A stretch of 64,000 bases of DNA from Crossiella sp. S99.2 (GTDB taxonomy: Bacteria > Actinomycetota > Actinomycetes > Mycobacteriales > Pseudonocardiaceae), in contig NZ_JALMDK010000010.1 in assembly GCF_023094165.1 (NCBI RefSeq), positions 203,673 through 267,672 of the forward strand, given 5' to 3'. The translations under genes were made by a program, and so were the position numbers. Shown here piece by piece: positions 43,037 to 51,963 of this stretch (positions are counted from its first letter, which is position 1; each line of letters starts with the position of its first letter). The notes beneath the pieces are model-generated. The model made no database searches and had not been told where the DNA came from. It saw only the letters and a list, made by a program, of their open reading frames with translations.

Positions 43037-43924
43037 CTAACGCAGCAGCCCGGCCCGGAAGGTCGAGGGGGACTGGCCGGTCTCGCGCTGGAAGAACTTG
43101 CCGAAGTTGGTCGGCTCGCTGAAACCGAGCCTGCGGCTGATGTTGGCCACCGGCAGGTTGGTGTAGGCGAGCAGACGTTTGGCCTCCAGGGCCACCCTGG
43201 CGTCGATCAGCTGTTTGGCGGCCTGGCCGGTGGCCGAGCGGCAGGCCCTGGTGAGGGTCTTGCTGGAGCAGCCGAGCCGGTCCGCGTAGTCCTCGACCTG
43301 CCGGGTCTGGGCGAAGAAGCGCTCGAGTTCGCGCTGGAACTGGGCGAAGGTCGGATTGTTCCCGTTGCGCTCGGTCTCACTCGGCCGGGGCAACTGGGCG
43401 ATCCGCAGCAGCAGGGTGGCCAGCAGATGCCGGAGCAGTTCGGTCCACGCGGTGTAGTCGCCGGTGTCGGTGCGCTGGTAGTCCGCGGCCAGCAGCTCCA
43501 GGTTCGCGGTGATCGCGGCCAGCTCGGCCCCGCTCAGCTGCCAGCGCACCGGACCGCCGCGCCGGGTCAGCAGGTAGTCCGCGGCGCGCAGCCGGGGCGG
43601 GAAGGCGGGTGCGAAGAACACCAGCGCGGCCTGCAACCCGGTGTCCGCGGTGAACTGCTGCACCTGGCCCGGCCGCACCCACAGCAGCGTGCCCGGACGG
43701 CATTCGTGCGGCACGAAGTCCACCGTGTGCGTGCCGGAACCCGCGGTGACCAGGGCGATCAGGTGGAAGTCGATCCGCTGCGGGGCGTGCAGCGTAGCCT
43801 CGCCGTCGGCGCCCGCGCGCAGTTCGGCGAGGGTACCGCTGGCCATGCCGAGTCCGGGGAGCTGCGGGTTCTCCGCCGCGCTGGCTCCCCGTCCTGGCCG
43901 GTGCTGTCCGAAAACAACCCCCAT
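43037..43924 (-). CDS. AraC-family transcriptional regulator
   Basis: 295 aa. N-terminal cupin-like sensing domain (residues about 20-170, with HAPQRIDFHLIALVTAGSGTHTVDF and GTLLWVRPGQVQQF) and a C-terminal double HTH: LGCSSKTLTRACRSATGQAAKQLIDARVALEAKRLLAYT, then ISRRLGFSEPTNFGKFFQRETGQSPSTFR. It likely senses a small molecule and activates a nearby gene. It is divergent from the DUF1015 gene, with the dyad CGACTG-TGA-CAGTCG at 43952-43966 between them. Confidence 0.93.
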   Translation of the reverse strand: MGVVFGQHRPGRGASAAENPQLPGLGMASGTLAELRAGADGEATLHAPQRIDFHLIALVTAGSGTHTVDFVPHECRPGTLLWVRPGQVQQFTADTGLQAALVFFAPAFPPRLRAADYLLTRRGGPVRWQLSGAELAAITANLELLAADYQRTDTGDYTAWTELLRHLLATLLLRIAQLPRPSETERNGNNPTFAQFQRELERFFAQTRQVEDYADRLGCSSKTLTRACRSATGQAAKQLIDARVALEAKRLLAYTNLPVANISRRLGFSEPTNFGKFFQRETGQSPSTFRAGLLR

Positions 43925-43951
43925 ACCCAGCTAGATTACCTTCCCCGCTAA

Positions 43952-43966
43952 CGACTGTGACAGTCG
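43952..43966. promoter_or_regulatory. CGACTG-TGA-CAGTCG dyad, candidate operator
   Basis: A perfect 6-bp dyad in the 99-bp gap between the AraC gene and the DUF1015 gene. AraC regulators more often use direct repeats, so it could belong to another factor. Confidence 0.35.
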
Positions 43967-44023
43967 CGACACCACGACCTGGGTCTGATTGACCATTTTT
44001 TCACCGGGTGGGACGGTGGCGGG

Positions 44024-45199
44024 ATGCTGCGAGCACTGGAAACGGCGTGGGTGGTGCGGGAGGCCGTGCCAGGACCCGATGTGGACGAGTTCACCGATCC
44101 GCGCCAGATCCGGGCCGCGCTGTCGGCGCAGTCCGCGGGCCGGGTCACCCTGCTCGCCGTGCAGCACCCGCACCGCACCCCCGACTCGCTGGCGCACCGC
44201 CGCGGCCTGAGCCAGCTGCTCCCGGACGCCCGCGCCAGGCTGCGCCGGCTGCAACGCGAGTCCTACCGCCGGGTCGCCGATGTGGTCGCGCCCTACCAGG
44301 TGGACGGTCCCGACGGCAGCACCCTGGGCCTGCTCTGCCTGGCCGATCCGGCCGCGGTGGACCCGGCGCACGGCCGTTCGGTGCGGCGCACCGAGGAGGT
44401 CTACCCGGACATCGTGGCCGAACGCGCCGCGGTGCTGGCCGAACTGGGCTGCCTCACCAGCTCCGCGCTGCTCGTCCCGGTCTCCGGCGGCGAAGAACTG
44501 ACCACGCTGCTGCGCGCCACGGTCGCCGGGCTCGGCGCGCCGGAGGTGTCCATTGTGGACGTACTCGGCAACCGGCATCGCCTGTGGCTGCTGGGTCCCG
44601 GCCCGCAACGCGACGAACTGCTCGCCCTGGCCGGGCGGCATCCGCTGCTGGTGGCCGACGGCAACCACCGGGTCGCCGCCGCCGAGACCGCCGGACTGGG
44701 CGGCCTGCTGGCCCTGATCACCGCGGGGCCGCTGCTGCGGGTCGGCCCGATCCACCGGGTGCTCGCGGGTACTGGGCTCACCCTCACCCAGGTCGCCGAC
44801 GCCTGGCGGGCGCACGGACTCACCGTGACCGAGGCCGAGCCGAACGAGGAACCGTGCCAGGGCAGTGTGCTGGCCAGGGCCGAGGGCTGCGCCGTGCGGG
44901 TCGAGCTGCCGCCGCCCGCGGCCGGGGAACCGTTGCCGCGCATCGACCACAGCGCGGTGGAGGAGACGCTGATCGCCGCCGCGCTCGGCCTGGACCCGGC
45001 AGGACCGCGGGTGCTGGCCGTGCCCGGCGGACGCCGTCCCGCGCCGCGCGAGGCCGGGGACATCGAGTTGCTGATCGCGCCGGTGCCCCTCGACGATGTC
45101 CTGGCCGTGCACGCGGACGGCCGCCGGATGCCGCGCAAGAGCACCTACTTCACCCCCAAACCACGCAGCGGATTGCTGCTGGCGGAGCTGAACGGCTGA
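44024..45199 (+). CDS. DUF1015 family protein
   Basis: 391 aa. Matches DUF1015: RESYRRVADVVAPYQVDG, the central LVADGNHRVAAAE with the conserved D-G-x-H-R, a middle LLRVGPIHRVL, and the terminal MPRKSTYFTPKPRSGLL motif. Function is not established in the family, which is often found near amino-acid genes. It starts at ATG 44024 after GTGGCGG, without a strong ribosome site. Divergent from the AraC regulator. Confidence 0.88.
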   Translation: MLRALETAWVVREAVPGPDVDEFTDPRQIRAALSAQSAGRVTLLAVQHPHRTPDSLAHRRGLSQLLPDARARLRRLQRESYRRVADVVAPYQVDGPDGSTLGLLCLADPAAVDPAHGRSVRRTEEVYPDIVAERAAVLAELGCLTSSALLVPVSGGEELTTLLRATVAGLGAPEVSIVDVLGNRHRLWLLGPGPQRDELLALAGRHPLLVADGNHRVAAAETAGLGGLLALITAGPLLRVGPIHRVLAGTGLTLTQVADAWRAHGLTVTEAEPNEEPCQGSVLARAEGCAVRVELPPPAAGEPLPRIDHSAVEETLIAAALGLDPAGPRVLAVPGGRRPAPREAGDIELLIAPVPLDDVLAVHADGRRMPRKSTYFTPKPRSGLLLAELNG

Positions 45200-45235
45200 C
45201 CGCTTCCTGTCACCCCACCCCACACCGGGGCAGGC

Positions 45236-45252
45236 GCTTCCACGCTGGAAGC
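45236..45252 (+). promoter_or_regulatory. Stem-loop covering the ribosome site of the first YbaB-like gene
   Basis: GCTTCCA-CGC-TGGAAGC is a perfect 7-bp stem with a 3-nt loop ending 1 nt before the ATG at 45254. The GGAAG that would serve as ribosome site lies in the stem. It could be a weak terminator for the DUF1015 gene or hold back translation of the next gene. Confidence 0.35.
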
Positions 45253-45253
45253 C

Positions 45254-45550
45254 ATGCACAGCACCGACTCGCCGGGTCCGACCGCGACCGCCGAGTCGCC
45301 GGACGGCCTGGTCGAAGTCACCGCCGGGCCCTGCGGCGACCTGCACGAGCTGTGGCTGGACCCACGCCACCAGCGCACCAGGGACGCCGCCGCGCTGGCC
45401 GCCACCATCCTGGCCACCGTGCGCGCCGCCACCGCCACGGCCCGCCGGGAGGCCACCGGGCCGGTGCCCCCAGCCGCCGATCCGGCGCTGGCTGACCCGC
45501 TGTTCGGACCGCTGCTGCGCGAACTCGACCGCCGCCTGGGCACGGGGTGA
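45254..45550 (+). CDS. YbaB-like small protein
   Basis: 98 aa. The strand pair GLVEVTAGPCGDLHELWLDPRH and the helix AAALAATILATVRAATATARRE fit the YbaB/EbfC core. A Pro-rich bend separates a short last helix (FGPLLRELDRRLG). First of two tandem YbaB-like genes heading a toxin-type ESX-like module. A stem-loop masks its ribosome site. Confidence 0.65.
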   Translation: MHSTDSPGPTATAESPDGLVEVTAGPCGDLHELWLDPRHQRTRDAAALAATILATVRAATATARREATGPVPPAADPALADPLFGPLLRELDRRLGTG

Positions 45551-45554
45551 GGAC

Positions 45555-45860
45555 ATGGCTCACCACTTACCCGTCATCGGCGCGGGCCCGGACCTCCGGG
45601 AGTGGCGGCGGGTGCTGCTCGCCCTGCGCGAACTGGCCGACACCGTCACCGGCGCGGCCGACTCCGCCGACGGCCTGATCACCGCCACCGTCAGCGCTCG
45701 CGGCGAACTCCTCGATCTGTGGCTGGATCAGCGGATCTACCGGACGTCCGACTCCGCCCGGCTGGCCGTCCAGATCACCGGCACGGTGCGGGAAGCCGCC
45801 CGGCGGGCACGCGCCAGAGTCGCCGTCAAACTCGACGAGATGCTCAGGAGGACGGGATGA
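45555..45860 (+). CDS. YbaB-like small protein, second copy
   Basis: 101 aa. Same design as the preceding protein: LITATVSARGELLDLWLDQRIYRT, then ARLAVQITGTVREAARRARARVAVKLDEML. The two differ enough to be paralogues and not a recent duplication. Its stop overlaps the ATG of the next gene (ATGA) with AGGAGG in front, so the module is co-translated. Confidence 0.65.
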   Translation: MAHHLPVIGAGPDLREWRRVLLALRELADTVTGAADSADGLITATVSARGELLDLWLDQRIYRTSDSARLAVQITGTVREAARRARARVAVKLDEMLRRTG

Positions 45861-46186
45861 GCGAAGCGCACCTGAACATGCTGCTGACCGACGTGATGAC
45901 CCGGCTCACCGAGGTGGGCCGGGAATTCGCCGACAGCTGGGGCAGGCAGCAGGGGAACATCGCCGCGCACGAATCGGGGATCGGCGGCGACCGGCTCGCG
46001 GCCGCGTTCCTGCCGAACTACCGGGAAGCAGGCGAACCACTGCGGCAGTCGGCGGCGGTGATGTCCGCGATCTGCGCCGCGTGCGCGAGCACCGGAACGC
46101 GCTCAGCGCAGGACTACGCCGGGCAGGACCAGGACGCCGCGCGCCGATTCAGCCAGGCCGGGGGAGGCCGAGATGGCGATCGCTGA
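45857..46186 (+). CDS. Small helical WXG100-like protein
   Basis: 109 aa. Helical with LTDVMTRLTEVGREFADSWGRQQGNIAAHESGIGGDRLAAAF, giving a helix-turn-helix of WXG100 size; SWGRQQG is not a strict W-x-G. The tail (AQDYAGQDQDAARRFSQAGG) is polar. It overlaps the toxin-like gene by 14 nt, as secretion partners or chaperones of such toxins often do. Confidence 0.65.
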   Translation: MSEAHLNMLLTDVMTRLTEVGREFADSWGRQQGNIAAHESGIGGDRLAAAFLPNYREAGEPLRQSAAVMSAICAACASTGTRSAQDYAGQDQDAARRFSQAGGGRDGDR

Positions 46187-47321
46187 ACCGGCGGACACCC
46201 ACGGACTGTGGACGAAGGTCAAGGCGCACACCGGATGGCCGGACACCGACGAGGTGGCCATGGGCCGACTCGCCGAGGAATGGGCGGGCGCGGGCACCGG
46301 CATGGACCAGACCGTCACCGGGTTCAAGACCACCGGACAGGACGTGCACTCGGTCTGGCTGGACCAGGCTGGCGAGCAGTTCGGCACCAAACTGGGTCAG
46401 ACCCAGCGACTCGAAGAGGTCAGCGCCGGGATGAGCGGCCTCTCCGCCAAGACCGCGCACTTCGCCGAGGCGGTCGGCAAGACCAAGACCGACATCGCCG
46501 CGCTGATCGAGACCAACATCCCGCTGTACGGCCAGCTCGCGCAGTTGCCCGGCTGGCTCGGCGTGCCGCTGCAACAGTTCTTCGTCAGCGCCCTGGCCGG
46601 CACGATCAACAGCCACCAGGACGCGATGGCGAGCAGTATCGCCGCGAGCGCACTCGTCCCCATCGTGCCGCTGGATGAGCGCAGGCCACTGGACGACGTC
46701 CTCCGCGACTACCAGGTGGTCGACGATCCGAACCCCAAGGTGAAGTGGCCGGGCTTCCCGCTGAGCCTGCACGTCGAGCCGCGGGACCTGCTGCCCAGCG
46801 AGGTGGCGGTACTCGAACGGCTCACCCTCGCCGACCAGATTCGCGCGGGCGCGATCACCTTGGAGGTGGAGAAGCGATCGGAGACGGAGTTCACCGATCC
46901 GACCGGGCTCGGCGACGGGCACCGGGACGCGTTCCGGCACGTCTACCTCAACGCCAGGCTGGCCAGGGAGATCGGCGACGAGTGGACCAGGGACCTCGGC
47001 ATCGCGCACGAGCGCGGACCCGGCACCCCGGCCACCCGGGAGGCGATGGACCTGCACAACAACGATGTCGGCCGGACCATCGGGCTCCGGCATCCGGACG
47101 CCCCGGTCGACCAGCTGGCCGGGTACGTGCGGGAGGCCGTGCGGACCGGTTCCTACACCGACGCGGCCGGTGTCACCCACTCCGCGCCGATCGTGGTGCA
47201 CGACCGGGCCGGAAATCTGGCCTACAGCGACACCGTCCGCGACGGGGAACACCGCCTGGCCGACGAGAAACGGGTGCTGCCGGGCCGGGACCCAGGTCAG
47301 GTGGGGCGGCCTGGCGGCTGA
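46173..47321 (+). CDS. WXG100/ESX-type polymorphic toxin-like protein with DUF6973-like C-terminus
   Basis: 382 aa. Residues 1-170 are a helical WXG-type secretion domain (VWLDQAGEQFGTKLGQTQRLEEV, then LPGWLGVPLQQFFVSALAGTINSHQDAMASSIAASAL). A spacer with VEPRDLLPSEVAVLERLTLADQ leads to a C-terminal module with D252-AFR-H256 (DAFRHVYLNARLAREIG), AHERGP and EAMDLHNNDVGRTIG, the conserved pattern of DUF6973 domains found at the end of many bacterial toxin-like proteins. Activity is unknown to me. No likely immunity gene follows. Preceded by YbaB-like and helical partners in a coupled unit. Confidence 0.75.
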   Translation: MAIAEPADTHGLWTKVKAHTGWPDTDEVAMGRLAEEWAGAGTGMDQTVTGFKTTGQDVHSVWLDQAGEQFGTKLGQTQRLEEVSAGMSGLSAKTAHFAEAVGKTKTDIAALIETNIPLYGQLAQLPGWLGVPLQQFFVSALAGTINSHQDAMASSIAASALVPIVPLDERRPLDDVLRDYQVVDDPNPKVKWPGFPLSLHVEPRDLLPSEVAVLERLTLADQIRAGAITLEVEKRSETEFTDPTGLGDGHRDAFRHVYLNARLAREIGDEWTRDLGIAHERGPGTPATREAMDLHNNDVGRTIGLRHPDAPVDQLAGYVREAVRTGSYTDAAGVTHSAPIVVHDRAGNLAYSDTVRDGEHRLADEKRVLPGRDPGQVGRPGG

Positions 47322-47474
47322 GCTGCCCAGACTCGATGGAGGGACGGCGGGTGCTGACGTGTCGTGATCGTGACCGGACGCGATATGCTACGGGCGGTAA
47401 TTGCCTGGCTCTGGTGAGTATTGCCATGGTCGATACAGCCGGGCCTCTGGTGCACGCTGCCAGGAGAGGTGGGA

Positions 47475-49586
47475 TTGAGCGCCACGGGTCGCACCGAGCT
47501 GGCCCGGCAGTGGGCTACGGCGGTCGCCACGGCCGCCTATGTCCCGCTGTCCAGGGAACAACTTGAGCAGCAGCTGCACGACCTGGTCGATGAACTCCTC
47601 GACCTGGTCCTGGCTGACCCGTTCGACGCCAGGCCCGCCGGCCGCGCGGGCGCCCAGCTCGTCGTTGGCAACATCACCAGCAGACTGGCTTTACGTCGCA
47701 GCATCGAGATCCTCGGCGCGGCCTGCCGCCGCGAGCTGAGCGAGCACCGCGGCGCGCCGGATGAGCAGCGGGTCACCGCGCTGCTCGCCGAGTTCGCCGC
47801 CGGGTACAGCGAAGGGGTCCGGCAGTTGACCTTCAACCAGCAGGAAGAACTGAAAAAGGCCCTGCTGCACGCCAAACGCGATGCCGAACGGGAACTGCGG
47901 GTCAGCGAGAGCCGGTTCCGCGAACTGTTCACCGCCTCCGCGATGGGCATCGCGATCAGCGATCTGGACGGCAACTTCATCGAGGTCAACCAGGCCTTCA
48001 CCGAGATCCTCGGCTACACCGGCGGCGAACTGGGCTTCCTGACCGTGCCCGACCTGTTCGCGCCGGAGGAGACCGCCGATCTCGCGGTGCTCTACCGGCA
48101 CCTGGTGGACGAGCCGGTGGACCGGTTCCGCTGCCGCACCCGGCTGGTCAGCAAGGAGGCGGACAGCGTGTTCGCCTACCTGGCCGTCTCCCTGCTGCAC
48201 GACGCCGACGGCCAGCCCAACGGGCACGTCACCATGGTCGAGGACCTGACCAACCTGCACCTGCTGCAGGGCCGGTTCAGCCACCAGACCCTGCACGACC
48301 AGCTCACCGGCCTGCCCAACCGGCAGTACCTCCATTCCCGATTGCAGAGCGTGCTCGGCCGGGTCGAGGACGGCCAGATCATCACCCTCTGCCACCTGGA
48401 CCTGGACAGCTTCACCGTGATCAACGACGGGCTGGGCCACCACATCGGCGACGAGCTGCTCAAGACCACCGCGCAGCGGCTGCGGGCCGCGGTGGCCGGG
48501 CACAACGCGATGGTCGCCCGTTTCGGCAGTGACGAGTTCGCCATCCTGATCGAGGATTCACCGACCCCGCCGGATGTGGCCGCGCTGGCCGCCCGGATCA
48601 GCGAGGAACTGGCCGAACCCACCTACCTGGACGGCTACGGGGTGGCGGTCTCGGCCAGCATCGGCATCGTGCAGCGCCCGGCCAAGGGCATGGTGGCCGC
48701 CGAGCTGCTGCGCCAGGCTGACCTGACCCTGCACCGGGTCAAGGCCAGTGGCAAGGCGCAGTGGGGCCTGTTCGACCCGGCCCGGGAGGCCCGCGATCGG
48801 GCCCGGTTCAAGCTGGCCGCCTCGATGCCGGGCGCGGTGGAGAACGGCGAGTTCAGCCTGCGTTACGAGCCGGTGCGCTGGCTTGCCGGGGGTGAGCTGG
48901 TGGCCACCGAGGTGCTGGTGGAGTGGGCGCATCCGGAGCTGGGGCCGCTGCCGCACGACCGCTGCGTGGAGCTGGCCGAGAGCACCGGGCTGATCCTGGC
49001 GCTGGGCCGCTGGGTGCTCAAACGGGCCTGCCGGGACGCGGCGGAATGGCGGCCGTCCGAGGGCGAGCCGCCGATCGTGCTGGCCACCCTGACCCCGCAC
49101 CAGTCCCAGGACCCGGACCTGGTGGACACCGTGCGCAAGGCCCTCGCCGAGGCCGGACTGCCGCCGCAACGGCTGCGGTTGCGCCTGCCGCTGCGCACCG
49201 CGGCCAGGGAGGACAGCGACGCCGCGGAGAACCTGCGGGTGCTCGCCGACATGGGCGTGGTGATCGGGCTGGACGAGTTCGGCCGCGATGTCACCGATTT
49301 CGTCCGGCTGCCCGACCTGCCCGTCTACGCCGCGCGGTTCGACCGGGCGCTGGTGGACCGCCTCGGCGAGGAACCCGACCCCGGTTCACCGGTGGCCCGC
49401 GCGGTGGCCACGCTGACCGAACTGGCGCACCAGGTCGGGTTCAAGGTGATCGCCTCCGGGGTGGACAGCAAGGCCAAACTGGACTGGCTGACCGCGATCG
49501 GCGTGGACGCCGGTCAGGGCAGGCAGCTCGGGCTGCCCCGCCCGGCGGAGGCGTTCAGCGGGATCAGCGCGGGGGCTGCTCTGTGA
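47475..49586 (+). CDS. PAS-GGDEF-EAL protein with degenerate signature motifs
   Basis: 703 aa. An N-terminal helical domain (about 1-130), a PAS domain (about 135-250, LFTASAMGIAISDLDGNFIEVNQAFTEILGYTGGEL), a GGDEF domain reading G351-SDEF, then an EAL domain in which EAL is EVL, DDFG is DEFG and the late EGVE is SGVD. It probably binds or senses cyclic di-GMP and may keep cyclase activity, but phosphodiesterase activity looks lost. Start is taken as TTG 47475 because AGGAGAGG lies 5 nt upstream; GTG 47469 is an alternative. It overlaps the convergent DUF5666 gene by 23 nt. Confidence 0.9.
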   Translation: MSATGRTELARQWATAVATAAYVPLSREQLEQQLHDLVDELLDLVLADPFDARPAGRAGAQLVVGNITSRLALRRSIEILGAACRRELSEHRGAPDEQRVTALLAEFAAGYSEGVRQLTFNQQEELKKALLHAKRDAERELRVSESRFRELFTASAMGIAISDLDGNFIEVNQAFTEILGYTGGELGFLTVPDLFAPEETADLAVLYRHLVDEPVDRFRCRTRLVSKEADSVFAYLAVSLLHDADGQPNGHVTMVEDLTNLHLLQGRFSHQTLHDQLTGLPNRQYLHSRLQSVLGRVEDGQIITLCHLDLDSFTVINDGLGHHIGDELLKTTAQRLRAAVAGHNAMVARFGSDEFAILIEDSPTPPDVAALAARISEELAEPTYLDGYGVAVSASIGIVQRPAKGMVAAELLRQADLTLHRVKASGKAQWGLFDPAREARDRARFKLAASMPGAVENGEFSLRYEPVRWLAGGELVATEVLVEWAHPELGPLPHDRCVELAESTGLILALGRWVLKRACRDAAEWRPSEGEPPIVLATLTPHQSQDPDLVDTVRKALAEAGLPPQRLRLRLPLRTAAREDSDAAENLRVLADMGVVIGLDEFGRDVTDFVRLPDLPVYAARFDRALVDRLGEEPDPGSPVARAVATLTELAHQVGFKVIASGVDSKAKLDWLTAIGVDAGQGRQLGLPRPAEAFSGISAGAAL

Positions 49587-50064
49587 CCTGACGGGCGGTG
49601 ACCGACCCGTCCGCGGCCCGCTCGCCGGTCACCGTGACCGCGTCGCCGGGGGCCAGATCACTGACCTTGCCGGGCTGGGTGAGGTGCACGGTGGTGTCCG
49701 TGCCGAGCTTGACCTTGACCTCGGTTCCGTTGGCGCCCTTGAGATACAGCGTGTCGCCCTCGATCCGGTCCACCGTGCCGACCGCGCCACCGCGTCCGCC
49801 GGGAGCCGCGCCGCCGGGCGCCTGAGGTGCGCCGCTGGGCCGGACGCCGCCCGCGCCGCGCTGGCCGGGGGCGGCGTTGGCCAAGTCGGAGCCGAAAGCC
49901 GTTGCGGCCCACAGGCCACCGGCGAAGGCGACCGCGGTGAGCGCCGCCGCGGCCAGCCCGATGGTCAGCTTCGACGGGCCCTTGCCCGCCTCGGCGAGCT
50001 GCTCGCCCAGGTCCTTCTCGTCCACCGGGGTGGCCAGCACCTGTTCGGGATCGGGTGTGGTCAT
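49564..50064 (-). CDS. DUF5666-domain membrane-anchored protein
   Basis: 166 aa. One N-terminal membrane helix (LTIGLAAAALTAVAFAGGLWAATAFG), a Gly/Pro/Ala-rich linker and an OB-like DUF5666 domain (VGTVDRIEGDTLYLKGANGTEVKVKL, then VSDLAPGDAVTVTGERAADGSVTARQV). It faces outward. It is the last gene of the MacAB-like operon, 10 nt after the permease, and shares a Gly-rich tail style with the adaptor, so an accessory role in that exporter is likely. Confidence 0.85.
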   Translation of the reverse strand: MTTPDPEQVLATPVDEKDLGEQLAEAGKGPSKLTIGLAAAALTAVAFAGGLWAATAFGSDLANAAPGQRGAGGVRPSGAPQAPGGAAPGGRGGAVGTVDRIEGDTLYLKGANGTEVKVKLGTDTTVHLTQPGKVSDLAPGDAVTVTGERAADGSVTARQVTEQPPR

Positions 50065-50074
50065 GGGAAATCTC

Positions 50075-51258
50075 CTATTCGTGGCGCAGTGCTTCGATGG
50101 GGCGCAGCCGGGCGGCCCTGGCGGCCGGATAGCTGCCGAAGAACAGTCCAATGAGGACAGACACGCCAAAGGCCAGGGCCACCGCGGAGGGCTGCACCAC
50201 CGGCTGGATCCCGGCGATGGTGAACTGGGCGGCGAGCACGCCGATCAGCGCGCCCAGGCCGCCGCCGACCATGCTCAGCACGGTGGCCTCGATGACGAAC
50301 TGCCCGGAGATGGCCAGCCGGGGCGCGCCGATGGCCTTGCGGATGCCGATCTCCCTGATCCGCTCGGTGACCGTGACCAGCATGATGTTGGTGATGCCGA
50401 TCCCGCCCACCAGCAAGGACAACGCGGCCACCGCGGCCAGTAGCACGGTGAAGGTCTCGGTGGTCTGGGTGCGCGCGGTGAGCAGCTGCTGCTGATTGGC
50501 GATCCGGAAGTCGGAGACCGCCTCGCCGGTGATGCCGTGCCGCTGGTTCAGCACCGCGGTCACCTGCGCCTGCGCCGCGGACAGGGTGTCCGCCGAGGAC
50601 GCCTGGACCACGATCTGGTTGAGCGAACCGACTCCGGACAGCGCGTACTGGGTGGTGCTCAGCGGGGCGATCACCGTGTCGTCGGCGTTCTGCAACCCGG
50701 TGGCGCCCTTGGGTGCCAGCACGCCGACCACGGTGAACGGGATGTTGTTGAGCTGCAAGGACAAGCCGAGCGGATCAGTGCCGCCGAAGACCTCCTGGGC
50801 CACGGTCTGGCCGATCACCACCACCTTGCGCGCCTCGGTCACATCGGCCTCGGTGAAGGCCGCGCCCGAACCGACCGGGGAGTTGGTGATCTCGAAGTAG
50901 CCGGGCCGGGTGCCGATCAGCTGGCCGACCTGCTGGCTCACCCCGCGGTAGGTCGCGGTGGCCTGCGCGGTCACGATCGGCGCCACCGCGCCGACATCGG
51001 GCGCGATCAGCTTGTCCGCCAAGGCTTCCGCGTCTTCGGTGGTGAGTGGGCGGGCGGTGCCGCGGGCGGGGGAGACGGTGAGCAGGTTGGTGCCCAGACC
51101 GGCGATGCTGCGCTCCACCGCGGCCGAGGCCCCGTTGCCGACCGCGGTCAGCAGGATCACCGCGGCCACCCCGATGGTGATGCCCAGCGTGGTCAGCACC
51201 GAGCGGAGTTTGTTGGCCAGCAGCCCGCGCACCGCGACCCGCAGGATCTCCCAGAGGC

Positions 51259-51262
<4 letters not shown>
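50075..51262 (-). CDS. MacB/FtsX-type ABC transporter permease
   Basis: 395 aa. One helix at the N-terminus (LRSVLTTLGITIGVAAVILLTAVG), a large extracellular domain of about 200 residues (MacB periplasmic core type), then three C-terminal helices (VLLAAVAALSLLVGGIGITNIMLVTVTERIREIGIRKAIGA, and the last PAARAARLRPIEALRHE), the classic MacB order. It works with the ATPase (ATGA overlap) and the adaptor to move a substrate, by mechanotransmission, across or off the membrane. Confidence 0.93.
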
Positions 51263-51959
<697 letters not shown>

Positions 51960-51963
<4 letters not shown>

